A program made the position numbers and the translations under genes. 64,000 bases of DNA, taken from contig CAJQMR010000002.1 of assembly GCA_905479495.1 (NCBI GenBank), positions 124,001 through 188,000 of the forward strand, written 5' to 3'. The DNA comes from an uncultured Anaerolineae bacterium. GTDB taxonomy: Bacteria > Chloroflexota > Anaerolineae > Promineifilales > Promineifilaceae. The notes below the pieces were generated by a model. It searched no databases and had not been told where the DNA came from. It saw nothing but the letters and a program-made list of their open reading frames with translations. Of the stretch, positions 41,388 through 50,021 are shown piece after piece (the first letter of the stretch is position 1; each line of letters begins with the position of its first letter).

Positions 41388-42134
41388 ATGTCTGGACATT
41401 CTAAGTGGTCCACCATCAAACATAAAAAGGCGGCTACGGATAAAAAACGCGGCAAGATTTTCACGCAGCTGACCAAAGAGTTAACCATTGCCGCGCGCGA
41501 GGGTGGTGGTGATCCCTCCTTTAATACGCGTCTGTCTTTAGCGGTAGACAAAGCCAAAGCCAATAATATGCCTAAAGACAACATCGAACGGGCCATTAAA
41601 CGTGGTACTGGCGAGTTGGAAGGCAGCGAGCTGTTTGAGCTGATGTATGAGGCCTATGCGCCTAACGGCATTGGTGTTCTGGTAGAAGTTGTGACCGATA
41701 ATAAAAATCGTGCTGTGGCCGATTTGCGCCATGCCTTGAGCAAAAACGGGGGCAACATGGCAGAGGCTGGTTCCGTCGCTTGGCAGTTTACCCGCAAAGG
41801 ATACATTGCTGTTGGTGGCCAAGTCGATCAGGATGAGCTGTTTTTGGTCGCGGCCGATGCTGGTGCTGATGACATTGAGTTTGGCGAGGTGGCGGAAGTG
41901 TACACCGAGCTGGAAAACTTCCAGGCCGTGCGCGAAGCAATCAAAGAAGCAGGCATGGAGGTTGAAGAGGCCAGCATGGTGTATGAGCCAAACAACGCCA
42001 TTGAGCTGACTGAATCGGATGCTTTGCAGGTGATGCGCGTGATTGAGGTTATTGAAGACCTGGATGACGTGCAAAACGTCTACTCCACCCTGGAAATCAG
42101 CGACGAAGCCATTGCCGCAATGGAAACAGCGTAG
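41388..42134 (+). CDS. yebC: YebC/PmpR-family protein
   Basis: A 248-aa member of the YebC/TACO1 family, N-terminus SGHSKWSTIKHKKAATDKKRGK and the TRLSLAVDKAKANNMPKDNIERAIKRG block. Known roles in the family are transcriptional regulation and, more recently, relief of ribosome stalling. The conserved neighbourhood with ruvC and ruvA is present. GGAGAG precedes ATG 41388. Confidence 0.95.
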   Translation: MSGHSKWSTIKHKKAATDKKRGKIFTQLTKELTIAAREGGGDPSFNTRLSLAVDKAKANNMPKDNIERAIKRGTGELEGSELFELMYEAYAPNGIGVLVEVVTDNKNRAVADLRHALSKNGGNMAEAGSVAWQFTRKGYIAVGGQVDQDELFLVAADAGADDIEFGEVAEVYTELENFQAVREAIKEAGMEVEEASMVYEPNNAIELTESDALQVMRVIEVIEDLDDVQNVYSTLEISDEAIAAMETA

Positions 42135-42215
42135 GTAATTGTGAATTGTGAACGGTTAATTGTGAATTGCGAACGGAAAATCATTCACAATTCACAATTC
42201 ATGATTCACAATTAA
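42133..42215. repeat. Inverted repeat between yebC and ruvC (GTGAATTGTGAA units)
   Basis: Left units TTGTGAATTGTGAACGG and right units TCACAATTCACAATTCATGA. It fills the spacer between yebC and ruvC and begins at the yebC stop. Confidence 0.85.
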
Positions 42216-42224
42216 TTATTCCTC

Positions 42225-42713
42225 ATGCGTATTTTGGGCTTGGACCCCGGTACCGCAACCACCGGGTACGGCATTGTGGATGTGGAGGAGGGGGAATTTA
42301 CGGCCGTAATCTACGGCGTCATCACCACCCCAGCCAAAATGCCCATGCCTCAGCGTTTGCAACAAATTCACCAGGAATTACAACAACTAATCGAAGAATA
42401 TCAGCCAGACAGTGTCGGCATTGAAGAAGTCTTTTTTGGCCGCAATGTGACGACGGCGATCACCGTGGGGCAGGCGCGTGGCGTGCTGCTGCTAACAGTG
42501 GCCAACGCCGGGCTGCCCATCGGTGAATATTCCCCGCCAAAAATTAAGGACGCGGTCACTGGCTACGGCAAAGCGGACAAAGCGCAGGTGCAGCTTATGG
42601 TGCGCAACCTGCTGGACCTGGAAGAAACGCCTCGTCCCGACGACGCTGCCGATGGCCTGGCGGTGGCCATCACCCATTATCATTACCAGCGGTTTGAATC
42701 TTTGTACGACTGA
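42225..42713 (+). CDS. ruvC: Holliday junction resolvase RuvC
   Basis: A 162-aa RNase-H-fold endonuclease that resolves Holliday junctions with RuvAB. Catalytic acidic residues: Asp7 in LGLDPGTATTGYG, Glu in IEEVFFGRN, and the C-terminal RPDDAADGLAVAITH pair. Length is standard (about 160). ATG 42225 lies 10 bp after a repeat; the ribosome site is weak. ruvA follows; ruvB is not in the window. Confidence 0.95.
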   Translation: MRILGLDPGTATTGYGIVDVEEGEFTAVIYGVITTPAKMPMPQRLQQIHQELQQLIEEYQPDSVGIEEVFFGRNVTTAITVGQARGVLLLTVANAGLPIGEYSPPKIKDAVTGYGKADKAQVQLMVRNLLDLEETPRPDDAADGLAVAITHYHYQRFESLYD

Positions 42714-42717
42714 CTCA

Positions 42718-42778
42718 ATTAGCAATTGCGTAACTGGGTAATTGAGTAATTACCCAATTGCCTAATTACTCGATTACT
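42718..42778. repeat. Class C inverted repeat between ruvC and ruvA
   Basis: TAACTGGGTAATTGAGTAAT and ACCCAATTGCCTAATTACTC pair over most of their length and occupy the 69-bp spacer up to 4 bp before the ruvA ATG. Confidence 0.85.
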
Positions 42779-42782
42779 TCCT

Positions 42783-43364
42783 ATGATTGCATCTCTTAGT
42801 GGAACCATTCTGAAAATTGAAGAAAGCAGCCTGGTGATTGGCGTAGGTGGTGTGGGCGTACGCGTGTTTGTGCCGCGCACAGTACTGGAAGATGTGGGCG
42901 GCGTGGGCCGCTCGCTGCGGCTGCACACGCATCTCATTGTGCGGGAACAGGAGCTGTCGCTGTATGGCTTTGAGACGGAAGAGGATTTGCAGCTGTTTGA
43001 GGTGCTGTTAGGCGTCAATGGCGTTGGCCCCAAGGTGGCGCTGGCCATTTTGGCCACGCTTAGCCCGGAGATGTTGAAAAGTGCCATTATGCGGGAGGAA
43101 ACGGCCGTTCTGCAGCGTGTCCCCGGTATTGGCAAGAAAACGGCCGAACGCATCATGTTCCAACTGCGCGATAAATTGGATTTGACTCAGGTGAGTACGG
43201 CCGTCCCGTTGGTTAGCGATGTGGATGCCGACGTGATCGACTTCCTCACCGGGCTGGGTTTCAGCATTGTGGAGGCGCAATCCGCGCTGCAAAACATTCC
43301 CCGCGATGTCAAATCCTTCGACGAGCGGGTGCAAATGGCGCTGCAACGTCTGGACCAAGGGTAA
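42783..43364 (+). CDS. ruvA: Holliday junction branch migration protein RuvA
   Basis: 193 aa. N-terminal OB domain (MIASLSGTILKIEESSLVIGVGGVGVRVFVP), tandem helix-hairpin-helix motifs (LLGVNGVGPKVALAIL and LQRVPGIGKKTAERI), and the C-terminal RuvB-contacting helices. RuvA binds the four-way junction and loads RuvB. ATG 42783; the spacer is a repeat, so no ordinary ribosome site is visible. Confidence 0.94.
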   Translation: MIASLSGTILKIEESSLVIGVGGVGVRVFVPRTVLEDVGGVGRSLRLHTHLIVREQELSLYGFETEEDLQLFEVLLGVNGVGPKVALAILATLSPEMLKSAIMREETAVLQRVPGIGKKTAERIMFQLRDKLDLTQVSTAVPLVSDVDADVIDFLTGLGFSIVEAQSALQNIPRDVKSFDERVQMALQRLDQG

Positions 43365-43366
43365 TT

Positions 43367-43798
43367 ATGAGCGATTTAGAACAAGAGATGTGGGACTTTC
43401 TGCACCGGCACATTCAGAGCATTTTTAGCAAGGATGTCGCCACTTACAAAGCAACTACCGCCGCAGATTTATCATTGTACGAATGGTTTGTCACCCCGCA
43501 CCGACAGGATGGGTTGGACTTTCATCTGTTTATGATTGACCACAGCTGGGCGGGCACCAACACTGATTTTCGCTATGATTTATGGGAGCCACGGGTGCAG
43601 ATTTATGGCGAGGAAGAGGGTGGGGTGATTACGGCCGTTGTTTCCTACACCTTCATGCTTTCCATTGCCACTGAAGCAGGCGTCCAACACCGCAGCCACA
43701 ACGAAAGCCGCGTCCTCATCAAGGACGCCGACGGCTGGCAGGTGGTGCACGTTCACAAATCCCCCATCTGGCGCGCACCGCACGAACCGGACCAGTGA
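43367..43798 (+). CDS. CaMKII-association-domain/SnoaL-like protein
   Basis: A 143-aa NTF2-fold protein resembling the CaMKII association-domain family: YEWFVTPHRQDGLDFHLFMID and the C-terminal HNESRVLIKDADGWQVVHVHKSP. It begins 2 bp after the ruvA stop, so it is co-transcribed and probably coupled. No active-site motif is obvious; such domains serve as oligomerisation or small-ligand pockets. Function unknown. Confidence 0.75.
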   Translation: MSDLEQEMWDFLHRHIQSIFSKDVATYKATTAADLSLYEWFVTPHRQDGLDFHLFMIDHSWAGTNTDFRYDLWEPRVQIYGEEEGGVITAVVSYTFMLSIATEAGVQHRSHNESRVLIKDADGWQVVHVHKSPIWRAPHEPDQ

Positions 43799-43877
43799 TC
43801 GGTAATCAGTAGGTCGGTAATCGGTGAGCCGTTTGAAAAACTACCCACCGATTACCGATAACGGTTTACCGATTACG
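43796..43877. repeat. Class B inverted repeat between convergent genes
   Basis: GATCGGTAATCAGTAGGTCG and CCACCGATTACCGATAACGG pair to form a hairpin between the CaMKII-AD-like gene and the ABC permease on the other strand. Well placed to act as a bidirectional terminator. Confidence 0.82.
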
Positions 43878-44691
43878 AAACTCGGGCTCGCTGCCAGGGC
43901 CACAACCCCACCGTCAAGTCGCGGCGTTGGAAGAAAAAGAGAGCCAGAGCAAAGCTCACTAAGCCAACGGCTAACAGAACCAACATGTCCCCCGTCGCCT
44001 GACCTTCTATAACGGCCGTTCCCGACGCATCCAAATAGTTAAACAGGAAAAACGGCTCGAAAGGCTCTAGTGCCGTGGTGGAAGCTGCCAGATTGTTGCC
44101 AAAATAGCTCACTACCAAAATCGCTGCCGCAATGATCGAAGCAAAGCGGCGGTTGGCGCAGAACGCGGCCAGGAACATACTTAACATCCCCATCGCAAAA
44201 ACCAGCGGCCAGGCCATGAGAACGGCCGTAAACAAATCCATCGCCATCATGTCCGTCTCAACCTGGCTTTGGATAGCTTGAAAGACAAATACCGATACGA
44301 TTGACACCACCAAAAACATAATGAGCGACGAAATCGTCAAAGCAATTGCCTTGGCGGTGACAATTTGCCAGCGCGGTTGCGGTAGGGTGACAATCATTTC
44401 CAAACGGCCGTCTTCCTCTTCCCCCGCCAGCGTACCCGTCCCATTGATGATGCCATAGATGGCTGCTACCAGCGGCATAAAAATGATCAAAATCGAGCCA
44501 ACCCAATCGGGGAAGGTGCCCAGGCTCATCCCCATTGCCTTGTAAATCTCTAAATCGGCCAGCCCTGCCATTTGGTCGGCTACGGAGGGATAGATAGCAA
44601 TGTACACAATTGGGAAAAAGCACAAGCCCAGGCTCCAGCCAATGATCGCATTGCGCCGAAAAACCAACTCTTGCCACAGTAACCTAAACAT
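43873..44691 (-). CDS. ABC-2 type transporter permease
   Basis: A 272-aa membrane protein with six hydrophobic segments and a cytosolic loop TLAGEEEDGRLEMIVTLPQPRWQIVTAK, typical of ABC-2 exporters of the antibiotic/lipid group. It starts at ATG 44691 (GGAGG upstream; ATG 44703 overlaps that site) and overlaps the upstream ATPase gene by 8 bp, so the two form one operon. Substrate unknown; the linked GbsR/MarR-like regulator suggests drug or stress-related export (inference). Confidence 0.87.
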   Translation of the reverse strand: MFRLLWQELVFRRNAIIGWSLGLCFFPIVYIAIYPSVADQMAGLADLEIYKAMGMSLGTFPDWVGSILIIFMPLVAAIYGIINGTGTLAGEEEDGRLEMIVTLPQPRWQIVTAKAIALTISSLIMFLVVSIVSVFVFQAIQSQVETDMMAMDLFTAVLMAWPLVFAMGMLSMFLAAFCANRRFASIIAAAILVVSYFGNNLAASTTALEPFEPFFLFNYLDASGTAVIEGQATGDMLVLLAVGLVSFALALFFFQRRDLTVGLWPWQRARVS

Positions 44692-45592
44692 GATTGCCTC
44701 CATTCCCCTTGCCGTAGTAGGTCAGGAAGATGTCTTCCAGACTCACGTTCATTGTTTCAATATGCTGAATATTGTTCTCTGCCGCCACAGCTAAAACTTG
44801 CGGCAGATTGTCTTGTACTTCCAGCAACACATCGCGCTCACCGCGACTCAGTTCCGTCACGCCCGCAAACTGGAAGGCAGCGGCCGGCGGTAGCTCAGCA
44901 AAGCCCAGGCTCAGGCGCGTCACGTGTTGGGCCATCATCTCTTCCACACGCTGCGTGGTCACCAGTTGGCCATCGCGGATAATGCCCACCCGGTCAGCCA
45001 CAGCTTGCACCTCTGGCAAAATGTGGGAAGAGAAGAAGATGGTACGGCCGTCTGCCTTCGCCTCGCGGACCATTTCCAGCACTGTTTGCTGCACCAATGG
45101 GTCTAACCCACCCGTTGGTTCATCCAAAATCAGCAGATCAGGTCGATTCATAAACGCGGCCACAATGCCCACTTTCTGCTTGTTGCCGCGCGAAAAGTTG
45201 CCAATTTTGCGACTGGTGTCCAGGTCGAGCCGTTTAGCCAGCTCACGCCAATACCCTTTACTGCCATTTTGCTCGCGCAAAAATTCGTACATCTTGAAGA
45301 ATTGGCTGGCCTTCATATTTTTGTACAGCGCCAGTTCGCCGGGCAGATAACCGATCCGTTGGCGAATTTCCACACCCTGCGTCTGGCAGTCCAACCCAAA
45401 AATGGTGGCCTTGCCCGACGTGGGGCGGATGATGTCTAACAGCACCCGCTGGGTGGTGGTTTTACCTGCGCCGTTGGGGCCCAGAAAACCAAACACCTCA
45501 CCCTGTTCGACGTTTAAATCGACGTTCAGGATACCGCGATGACGGCCGTAATAGACCGTCAAACCGCTCGTTTCAATCAGATGTTTACTCAT
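44684..45592 (-). CDS. ABC transporter ATP-binding protein
   Basis: 302 aa. Walker A GPNGAGKTTT, Q-loop GYLPGE, signature FSRGNKQKVG, Walker B LLILDEPTGGLDP and H-loop SSHILPEV. A C-terminal extension after about 210 is typical of ABC-2/CcmA-like exporters. ATG 45592 (MSKHLIETSGLTVYYG) is preferred, with GGAGA upstream, over an upstream alternative at 45640. It pairs with the permease overlapping its 3' end. Confidence 0.92.
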   Translation of the reverse strand: MSKHLIETSGLTVYYGRHRGILNVDLNVEQGEVFGFLGPNGAGKTTTQRVLLDIIRPTSGKATIFGLDCQTQGVEIRQRIGYLPGELALYKNMKASQFFKMYEFLREQNGSKGYWRELAKRLDLDTSRKIGNFSRGNKQKVGIVAAFMNRPDLLILDEPTGGLDPLVQQTVLEMVREAKADGRTIFFSSHILPEVQAVADRVGIIRDGQLVTTQRVEEMMAQHVTRLSLGFAELPPAAAFQFAGVTELSRGERDVLLEVQDNLPQVLAVAAENNIQHIETMNVSLEDIFLTYYGKGNGGNHV

Positions 45593-45733
45593 AGCAATCT
45601 CCAAAAAAGTAGAGTTAGTGGCGAGCTGGTGGTTGCCCAATTGCCCTGCGCCGCTCGCGGAATAGACAAAGAAAAGCCAATCTCAGGTTCGGTTACCTTT
45701 TCTCTAGCTACGAAGCGAGTTTGGGGAAGGGAA

Positions 45734-46204
45734 TCAACTTTTTTGGCGCGTTTCTAACCAGCGCTGGGTGAGTTTAGGCAGTTCGGCCTCCAAAAATGCA
45801 TACAAATCGTGCATTTCCTGCAACCGTTCCCGGCGCTCAGTTTCATCTTCAGGGAGTAGTTCCAGTCCTCGGGCAGCCATCTGTTTCATTTCGGTGGTCT
45901 GGTTGTTTTTAGCTTCCCAGCCCTGTACCCAGGCATCGTCGCTAATGCGGTAAAAATCCTTGCGCTCGCCGGGAAAACTCACCTTGCTTACCAGGCCGAT
46001 GTACATGAGCAGTCGGCTGGTGGTGCTGATGGAACTTTTGCTCACCTGCAAGACTTCCACTAACTCATCCATCGTCTGGTGAGGCGGGTCGCAGACAAGC
46101 AGCCAGCCCAACATGCGCCCGGCCGTACGCGCCAGCCCAAATTGCTCAAAGTACAGGCCAAAATCCTCTACGTAAAGCAACAATTGTTCATCTGGTATGC
46201 TCAA
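45734..46204 (-). CDS. GbsR/MarR-family transcriptional regulator
   Basis: A 156-aa winged-helix regulator: N-terminal EDFGLYFEQFGLARTAGRMLGWLLVC, wHTH core MDELVEVLQVSKSSISTTSRLLMYIGLV, then a helical C-terminus. This layout matches GbsR-type MarR relatives that control linked transporters. The start is TTG 46204, with AAGAAGGA about 10 nt upstream. It precedes the ABC exporter genes by 141 bp and reads the same way, and its own promoter carries a strong palindrome, implying autoregulation. Confidence 0.83.
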   Translation of the reverse strand: MSIPDEQLLLYVEDFGLYFEQFGLARTAGRMLGWLLVCDPPHQTMDELVEVLQVSKSSISTTSRLLMYIGLVSKVSFPGERKDFYRISDDAWVQGWEAKNNQTTEMKQMAARGLELLPEDETERRERLQEMHDLYAFLEAELPKLTQRWLETRQKS

Positions 46205-46238
46205 AAGTAGCCATCCTTCTTGTTAAGTGAATGGCTAA

Positions 46239-46267
46239 ATATTAGTTTATTCTGTTTGTTCAGTCAA
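46239..46267 (-). promoter_or_regulatory. Promoter of the GbsR-type regulator gene
   Basis: Minus strand TTGACT (46267-46262) and TAATAT (46244-46239), 17 bp apart. The -35 box lies in the loop of the palindrome 46249-46284 and the right half-site lies in the spacer. Confidence 0.65.
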
Positions 46268-46284
46268 TACCGAACAAACAGAAT
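46249..46284. promoter_or_regulatory. Operator-like palindrome with perfect 13-bp arms
   Basis: ATTCTGTTTGTTC (46249-46261) and GAACAAACAGAAT (46272-46284) are exact reverse complements with a 10-bp spacer. It overlaps the promoter of the regulator gene, about 45 bp before its start. This is a strong candidate binding site for the GbsR/MarR-like product. Confidence 0.75.
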
Positions 46285-46386
46285 TTTGTCATATGTAGAG
46301 CGTGATAAAACTCATCTGCGGATGGATTTTCCCGAAAATTGTTCTAATGAGAACCCTCACTTGCAAAATTTCCGGGAAAATGAAAA

Positions 46387-47583
46387 TCACTTGGGCCGAA
46401 TGCTGAGCGCGCTAAAGCCTTTGCGTTTTTTACGTTTGTGGGGTTTGAGCAGCTTGTTTTTCTTCACCTGCTGCTCTACTTGTGAGATGAGGTGTGAGTT
46501 GGCGGCAATGAGGACGGTGCCGCCAGAAGCCAACTGCTTGGCGAGCAAATTGAGGCGAGCGGTGGCCAGCTTGGGGCCTTCGCTGTCCCGCAGGGGATGC
46601 AGAATGAGGGTGGCCGGGGTGGTTAATGACGGCAGCCCAATTTGATGGTGGCTGTGGATGCGTTCTGGCGGACAGCCGTTTTGCTCCAAGTTGTAGCTGG
46701 TGGTTTTGAGCGCTAGTAAATCCCGGTCTACCAGGGTGATTTGTTGAGGGTTCAGGGAAAGCCAGGCGGCAACGGCCGTATGCCCCTGCCCCGGATTCAC
46801 CACCAACAAATGCTCAATGGGCTGGTTTGGCAAATCGTTGAGCAGATTGAAAAGGAGGCGGGTAGTGTAGCCCAGCGTATCGAATTCTGGCAGGCCAACG
46901 GCCGTTTGCACCCCAAAGTTCAGCTTCTTGTAGCTCACGTCCATCTGCTCACGCCAGAAGAGGCCGCTGGCAAAGGCTGGCTGTGGCTCATCGTTAGTGG
47001 GCGCGGTGAAATGGTAGTGGAAAACGGTGTGGTTGGCGGTGGATTCTTGGAGGGTAACGGCCGTATCCGGCATCTCCGCCAATACTTTTTCCACCAGCGG
47101 CACCAGCGGGGTGACGACGACGATGGCGACATGACCGGTTGGGCTGAGAAACGGCCGTGCTTCGCGAATGAGATGAGCAATGACAGCTTCGCCTGCCTTG
47201 CCCGGAATGTTAGAAACAATCAGGTCAAAGTCCTGTCTGGAGACGGCGTCGTAACCCAGGCTGCCATAAATTTGCACGTTCTGTAAATTATTAAACGTTG
47301 CGTTTTGTTGGGCAAAATCGACTGCCAACGCGTCCCGATCCACCAGGTGAACGGTGCGGCGTTTGTCCAGCTTGGCTAGCGTTAATCCCAGCGGGCCATA
47401 ACCGCAGCCCACATCCAGCACCCGATGGGCGTTCTCCAGCGACAGCTCGCTCAGCGTGCGCAGCAAAAATCGCGTGCCAGCATCTATCTCATAGCTGCTA
47501 AACAGTTCCTGCGCCACGCGAAACTGAAGCGTCTTGTCATCATGCTTGAAGGTGAGCGTTTTTTTGAAGTAAGTATCTTGCAT
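46387..47583 (-). CDS. RsmC/RlmG-like class I SAM-dependent methyltransferase
   Basis: A 398-aa methyltransferase of the MTS type. The active half carries VLDVGCGYGPLGLTLAK (SAM motif I) and VSNIPGKAG in place of the NPPF/Y catalytic motif of rRNA guanine N2-methyltransferases. A second degenerate methyltransferase domain follows from about 230 and the C-terminus is basic (KPHKRKKRKG), suggesting RNA binding. The split active/inactive duplicate domain is typical of RsmC and RlmG, but the domain order is reversed relative to RsmC, so the substrate is uncertain. Start ATG 47583; the upstream candidate at 47604 is a TTG. Confidence 0.75.
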   Translation of the reverse strand: MQDTYFKKTLTFKHDDKTLQFRVAQELFSSYEIDAGTRFLLRTLSELSLENAHRVLDVGCGYGPLGLTLAKLDKRRTVHLVDRDALAVDFAQQNATFNNLQNVQIYGSLGYDAVSRQDFDLIVSNIPGKAGEAVIAHLIREARPFLSPTGHVAIVVVTPLVPLVEKVLAEMPDTAVTLQESTANHTVFHYHFTAPTNDEPQPAFASGLFWREQMDVSYKKLNFGVQTAVGLPEFDTLGYTTRLLFNLLNDLPNQPIEHLLVVNPGQGHTAVAAWLSLNPQQITLVDRDLLALKTTSYNLEQNGCPPERIHSHHQIGLPSLTTPATLILHPLRDSEGPKLATARLNLLAKQLASGGTVLIAANSHLISQVEQQVKKNKLLKPHKRKKRKGFSALSIRPK

Positions 47584-47690
47584 AAAAATATTGGTGTAGA
47601 GCAATTTGGTAAATCGCCTGAACGAATTGCCAATTCATTCTACGATTGTTGGCCGATCGTTCTGAAATCGTAACAAACCTGCTCCTTATA

Positions 47691-48152
47691 TCAACTCATT
47701 GTAAGTTGGATAATTCCGGGGCCGATCAAACCTATCAATAAAATTAGCCCTGTGCGAATTGCTCCGTAAAACCGCACGCTGCCACCCATAGAGAGATTTA
47801 GTAGCCTGTTTCTGCCGGTTTTGCTCATGTTTATAGCCCTCTCTGGTGAAATGTAGGTGAGGATTTCAAAGACACCATCTATCAGACCAATACCTCCAGC
47901 AAGCCAAAAGGTGAGAGTAAATTCCGCAACAGGGCCATTTAAAATCTGGGATAAAAACAAGAACCCAAAGAAGATGTAAAAAATAAGCCAAATGAGTGTT
48001 ACATTTGCTAAAAAACGATTGACCCATGCAACTTCAGGATACGCTTTTGCAAACTCTTCAGGAGAATATTTGTCAACGTCTTTGTACTTAATAATTAGAG
48101 GAAAGCTAGCAAAAAGAGAACCTATAACAGCTCCGAGCACAAATAAGAACAT
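47691..48152 (-). CDS. Hypothetical small membrane protein
   Basis: 153 aa with four predicted membrane segments (near the N-terminus, about 45-70, 80-105 and 130-150). No recognisable family. It is more AT-rich than its neighbours and contains no ACGGCCGT. It starts 9 bp after the ribF stop on the same strand, so it may be co-transcribed with ribF. Confidence 0.65.
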   Translation of the reverse strand: MFLFVLGAVIGSLFASFPLIIKYKDVDKYSPEEFAKAYPEVAWVNRFLANVTLIWLIFYIFFGFLFLSQILNGPVAEFTLTFWLAGGIGLIDGVFEILTYISPERAINMSKTGRNRLLNLSMGGSVRFYGAIRTGLILLIGLIGPGIIQLTMS

Positions 48153-48161
48153 GGTCTCAAC

Positions 48162-49097
48162 TCAATCGCTTTCTAAAAGTTTTCGCACCCGCTGCACGTC
48201 GGCCTGGATTTCGGCTTTGAGTGCATCCAGGCCGGAAAACTTCATTTCGGGACGAATATGGGCGATGAACTCTAGTTGGAGCGTACGGCCGTAAATATCT
48301 GCATCAAAATCAAGCAGATGGGCTTCCACGGTAAGCTGGTGCCCGTTTACCGTGGGCCGCACGCCGACATTGGTCGCCGCCACATGGCGCACATCATCCA
48401 GCCAGGCATAGGTGGCGTAAACGCCGTTGTCAGGCAGCAGTTGCTCGGACCAATAGTCGATGTTGGCCGTGGGAAAGCCGATGGTGCGGCCCATTTTTTG
48501 CCCTTCCACCACGGTACCACTGATGTGATACGGCCGTCCTAAACAGCCATTGACTTCAGCAATATCCCCCTCCAGCAAGCTGCGCCGGATGCGGCTGCTA
48601 CTGACGCGCTCACCCTGCCATAGCACCATCGCTTCGACTTGTTTCACCGTGTATCCTTTTTCGATGCCTAACTGACGCAGAAAAGGAATGTCCCCTTCGC
48701 GCTTGTAGCCCAAAGCAAAATTGCCGCCCCACAGCTGGCGCATGTCCAAATGATGGCATAAATCGTCCACAAAAGTAGCGGCGCGCGTATGGCGCACCGA
48801 TTCATTAAAGGGATGGGTGATGATGATATCAATGCCCAGGCTGGCCAGCAGCCTGACACGCTCATCCAGCGTGGTTAAATAATAGGGCTCGGTGAGCTGT
48901 TGAATGACCCGCTTGGGATGAGGAAAAAAGGTGAGAACGGCCGTACGCGCTTCTGCTTCCTGGGCTGCGGCCACCATTTTTTGTAGCATGGCCTGGTGGC
49001 CCAGATGGACACCATCAAACGAGCCGACGGCGACAAAGGTGGGTTTACGTTCAGAGACTTCAGAAAGTTGTTCGACACGGGTTGCTGTATGAATCAT
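48162..49097 (-). CDS. ribF: Bifunctional riboflavin kinase/FAD synthetase
   Basis: 311 aa. N-terminal FMN adenylyltransferase domain (VGSFDGVHLGHQAML, SSSRIRRSLLEGD) and C-terminal riboflavin kinase domain (GRTIGFPTANI, YGRTLQLEFIAHIR). Converts riboflavin to FMN and FAD. It follows truB by 22 bp, the common infB-rbfA-truB-ribF order. ATG 49097. Confidence 0.95.
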   Translation of the reverse strand: MIHTATRVEQLSEVSERKPTFVAVGSFDGVHLGHQAMLQKMVAAAQEAEARTAVLTFFPHPKRVIQQLTEPYYLTTLDERVRLLASLGIDIIITHPFNESVRHTRAATFVDDLCHHLDMRQLWGGNFALGYKREGDIPFLRQLGIEKGYTVKQVEAMVLWQGERVSSSRIRRSLLEGDIAEVNGCLGRPYHISGTVVEGQKMGRTIGFPTANIDYWSEQLLPDNGVYATYAWLDDVRHVAATNVGVRPTVNGHQLTVEAHLLDFDADIYGRTLQLEFIAHIRPEMKFSGLDALKAEIQADVQRVRKLLESD

Positions 49098-49119
49098 GGG
49101 GCGAATTGTATCAAATTGA

Positions 49120-50004
49120 TCAGGGAACGGCAGGGAACATTTTTCGGGCCAGCCACTGCTCGTCCTCAGCGGTGATGATGCCTAAAAATTGATTGTCTGG
49201 CCCATAGGCGCGGGCCAGCTCTGCTGAAGTGGAATTGGTTATGGCAATGGGTTTACCCTGCAGAATGTCTGCAGCGACCGTTTCTGGCAAATCGATGCGG
49301 GGCAGGTGTTGTACGGCCGTATCCGGTGGCAATAAATAACTGGTAATGTTTTCCGGCGAGAGCTGATCCAGGGGAACGGCCGTTTCTACTGTGAAGTCGC
49401 CTACGGCCAACCGCCGCAGGGCGCTCAGGTGTCCGCCGCAGCCCAATGCCTCGCCCAAATCATACCCCAGCGAACGAATGTAGGTGCCAGACGAGCAGCT
49501 AACTCGCAGCGAAAGATGAGGCGGTTCCCAGTCGATCAAAGTGAGTTCGTGGATGGTAACGGGACGGTACGGCCGTTCCACATCTTCTTTGCCCTGGCGT
49601 GCCAGTTTATACAAAGGCTGGCCCCCTTGTTTGATGGCCGAGTAAAGTGGCGGTTGCTGCTGAATCTCACCGCGAAACGGCTCAAGGGTAGCCTGGATTT
49701 GGTTGAGGGTGAGGTGGCTGAACGGCCGTTCGTCCACAATATCTCCCTCTGCATCATACGTTGTGGTGGTTTGGCCCAGGCGCACGGTTGTTTCATATAC
49801 TTTGTCGTGCCCCACCAAATATTCAATCAGGCGTGTGGAACGTCCCAGGCAAAGCAGCAAGACACCGGTGGCCAGCGGGTCCAGCGTGCCCGCGTGCCCT
49901 ACCCGGCGCAGGCTTGCCACGCGTCGTATGCGGTTGACCACATCGTGGGAAGTGATCCCCAATGGTTTATCGACGCACAGAACGCCACCTAAATCATTCA
50001 TCAT
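49120..50004 (-). CDS. truB: tRNA pseudouridine-55 synthase
   Basis: 294 aa. Catalytic Asp42 in GHAGTLDPLATGVL, also VDKPLGITSHDVV, YSAIKQGGQPLYKLAR and CSSGTYIRSLGYDLG. Makes pseudouridine 55 in the T-loop of tRNAs. The ATG is 50004 or the next codon (50001). Preceded by nrnA at 17 bp. Confidence 0.95.
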   Translation of the reverse strand: MMNDLGGVLCVDKPLGITSHDVVNRIRRVASLRRVGHAGTLDPLATGVLLLCLGRSTRLIEYLVGHDKVYETTVRLGQTTTTYDAEGDIVDERPFSHLTLNQIQATLEPFRGEIQQQPPLYSAIKQGGQPLYKLARQGKEDVERPYRPVTIHELTLIDWEPPHLSLRVSCSSGTYIRSLGYDLGEALGCGGHLSALRRLAVGDFTVETAVPLDQLSPENITSYLLPPDTAVQHLPRIDLPETVAADILQGKPIAITNSTSAELARAYGPDNQFLGIITAEDEQWLARKMFPAVP

Positions 50005-50021
50005 TTAACCAATCAGTTGGA

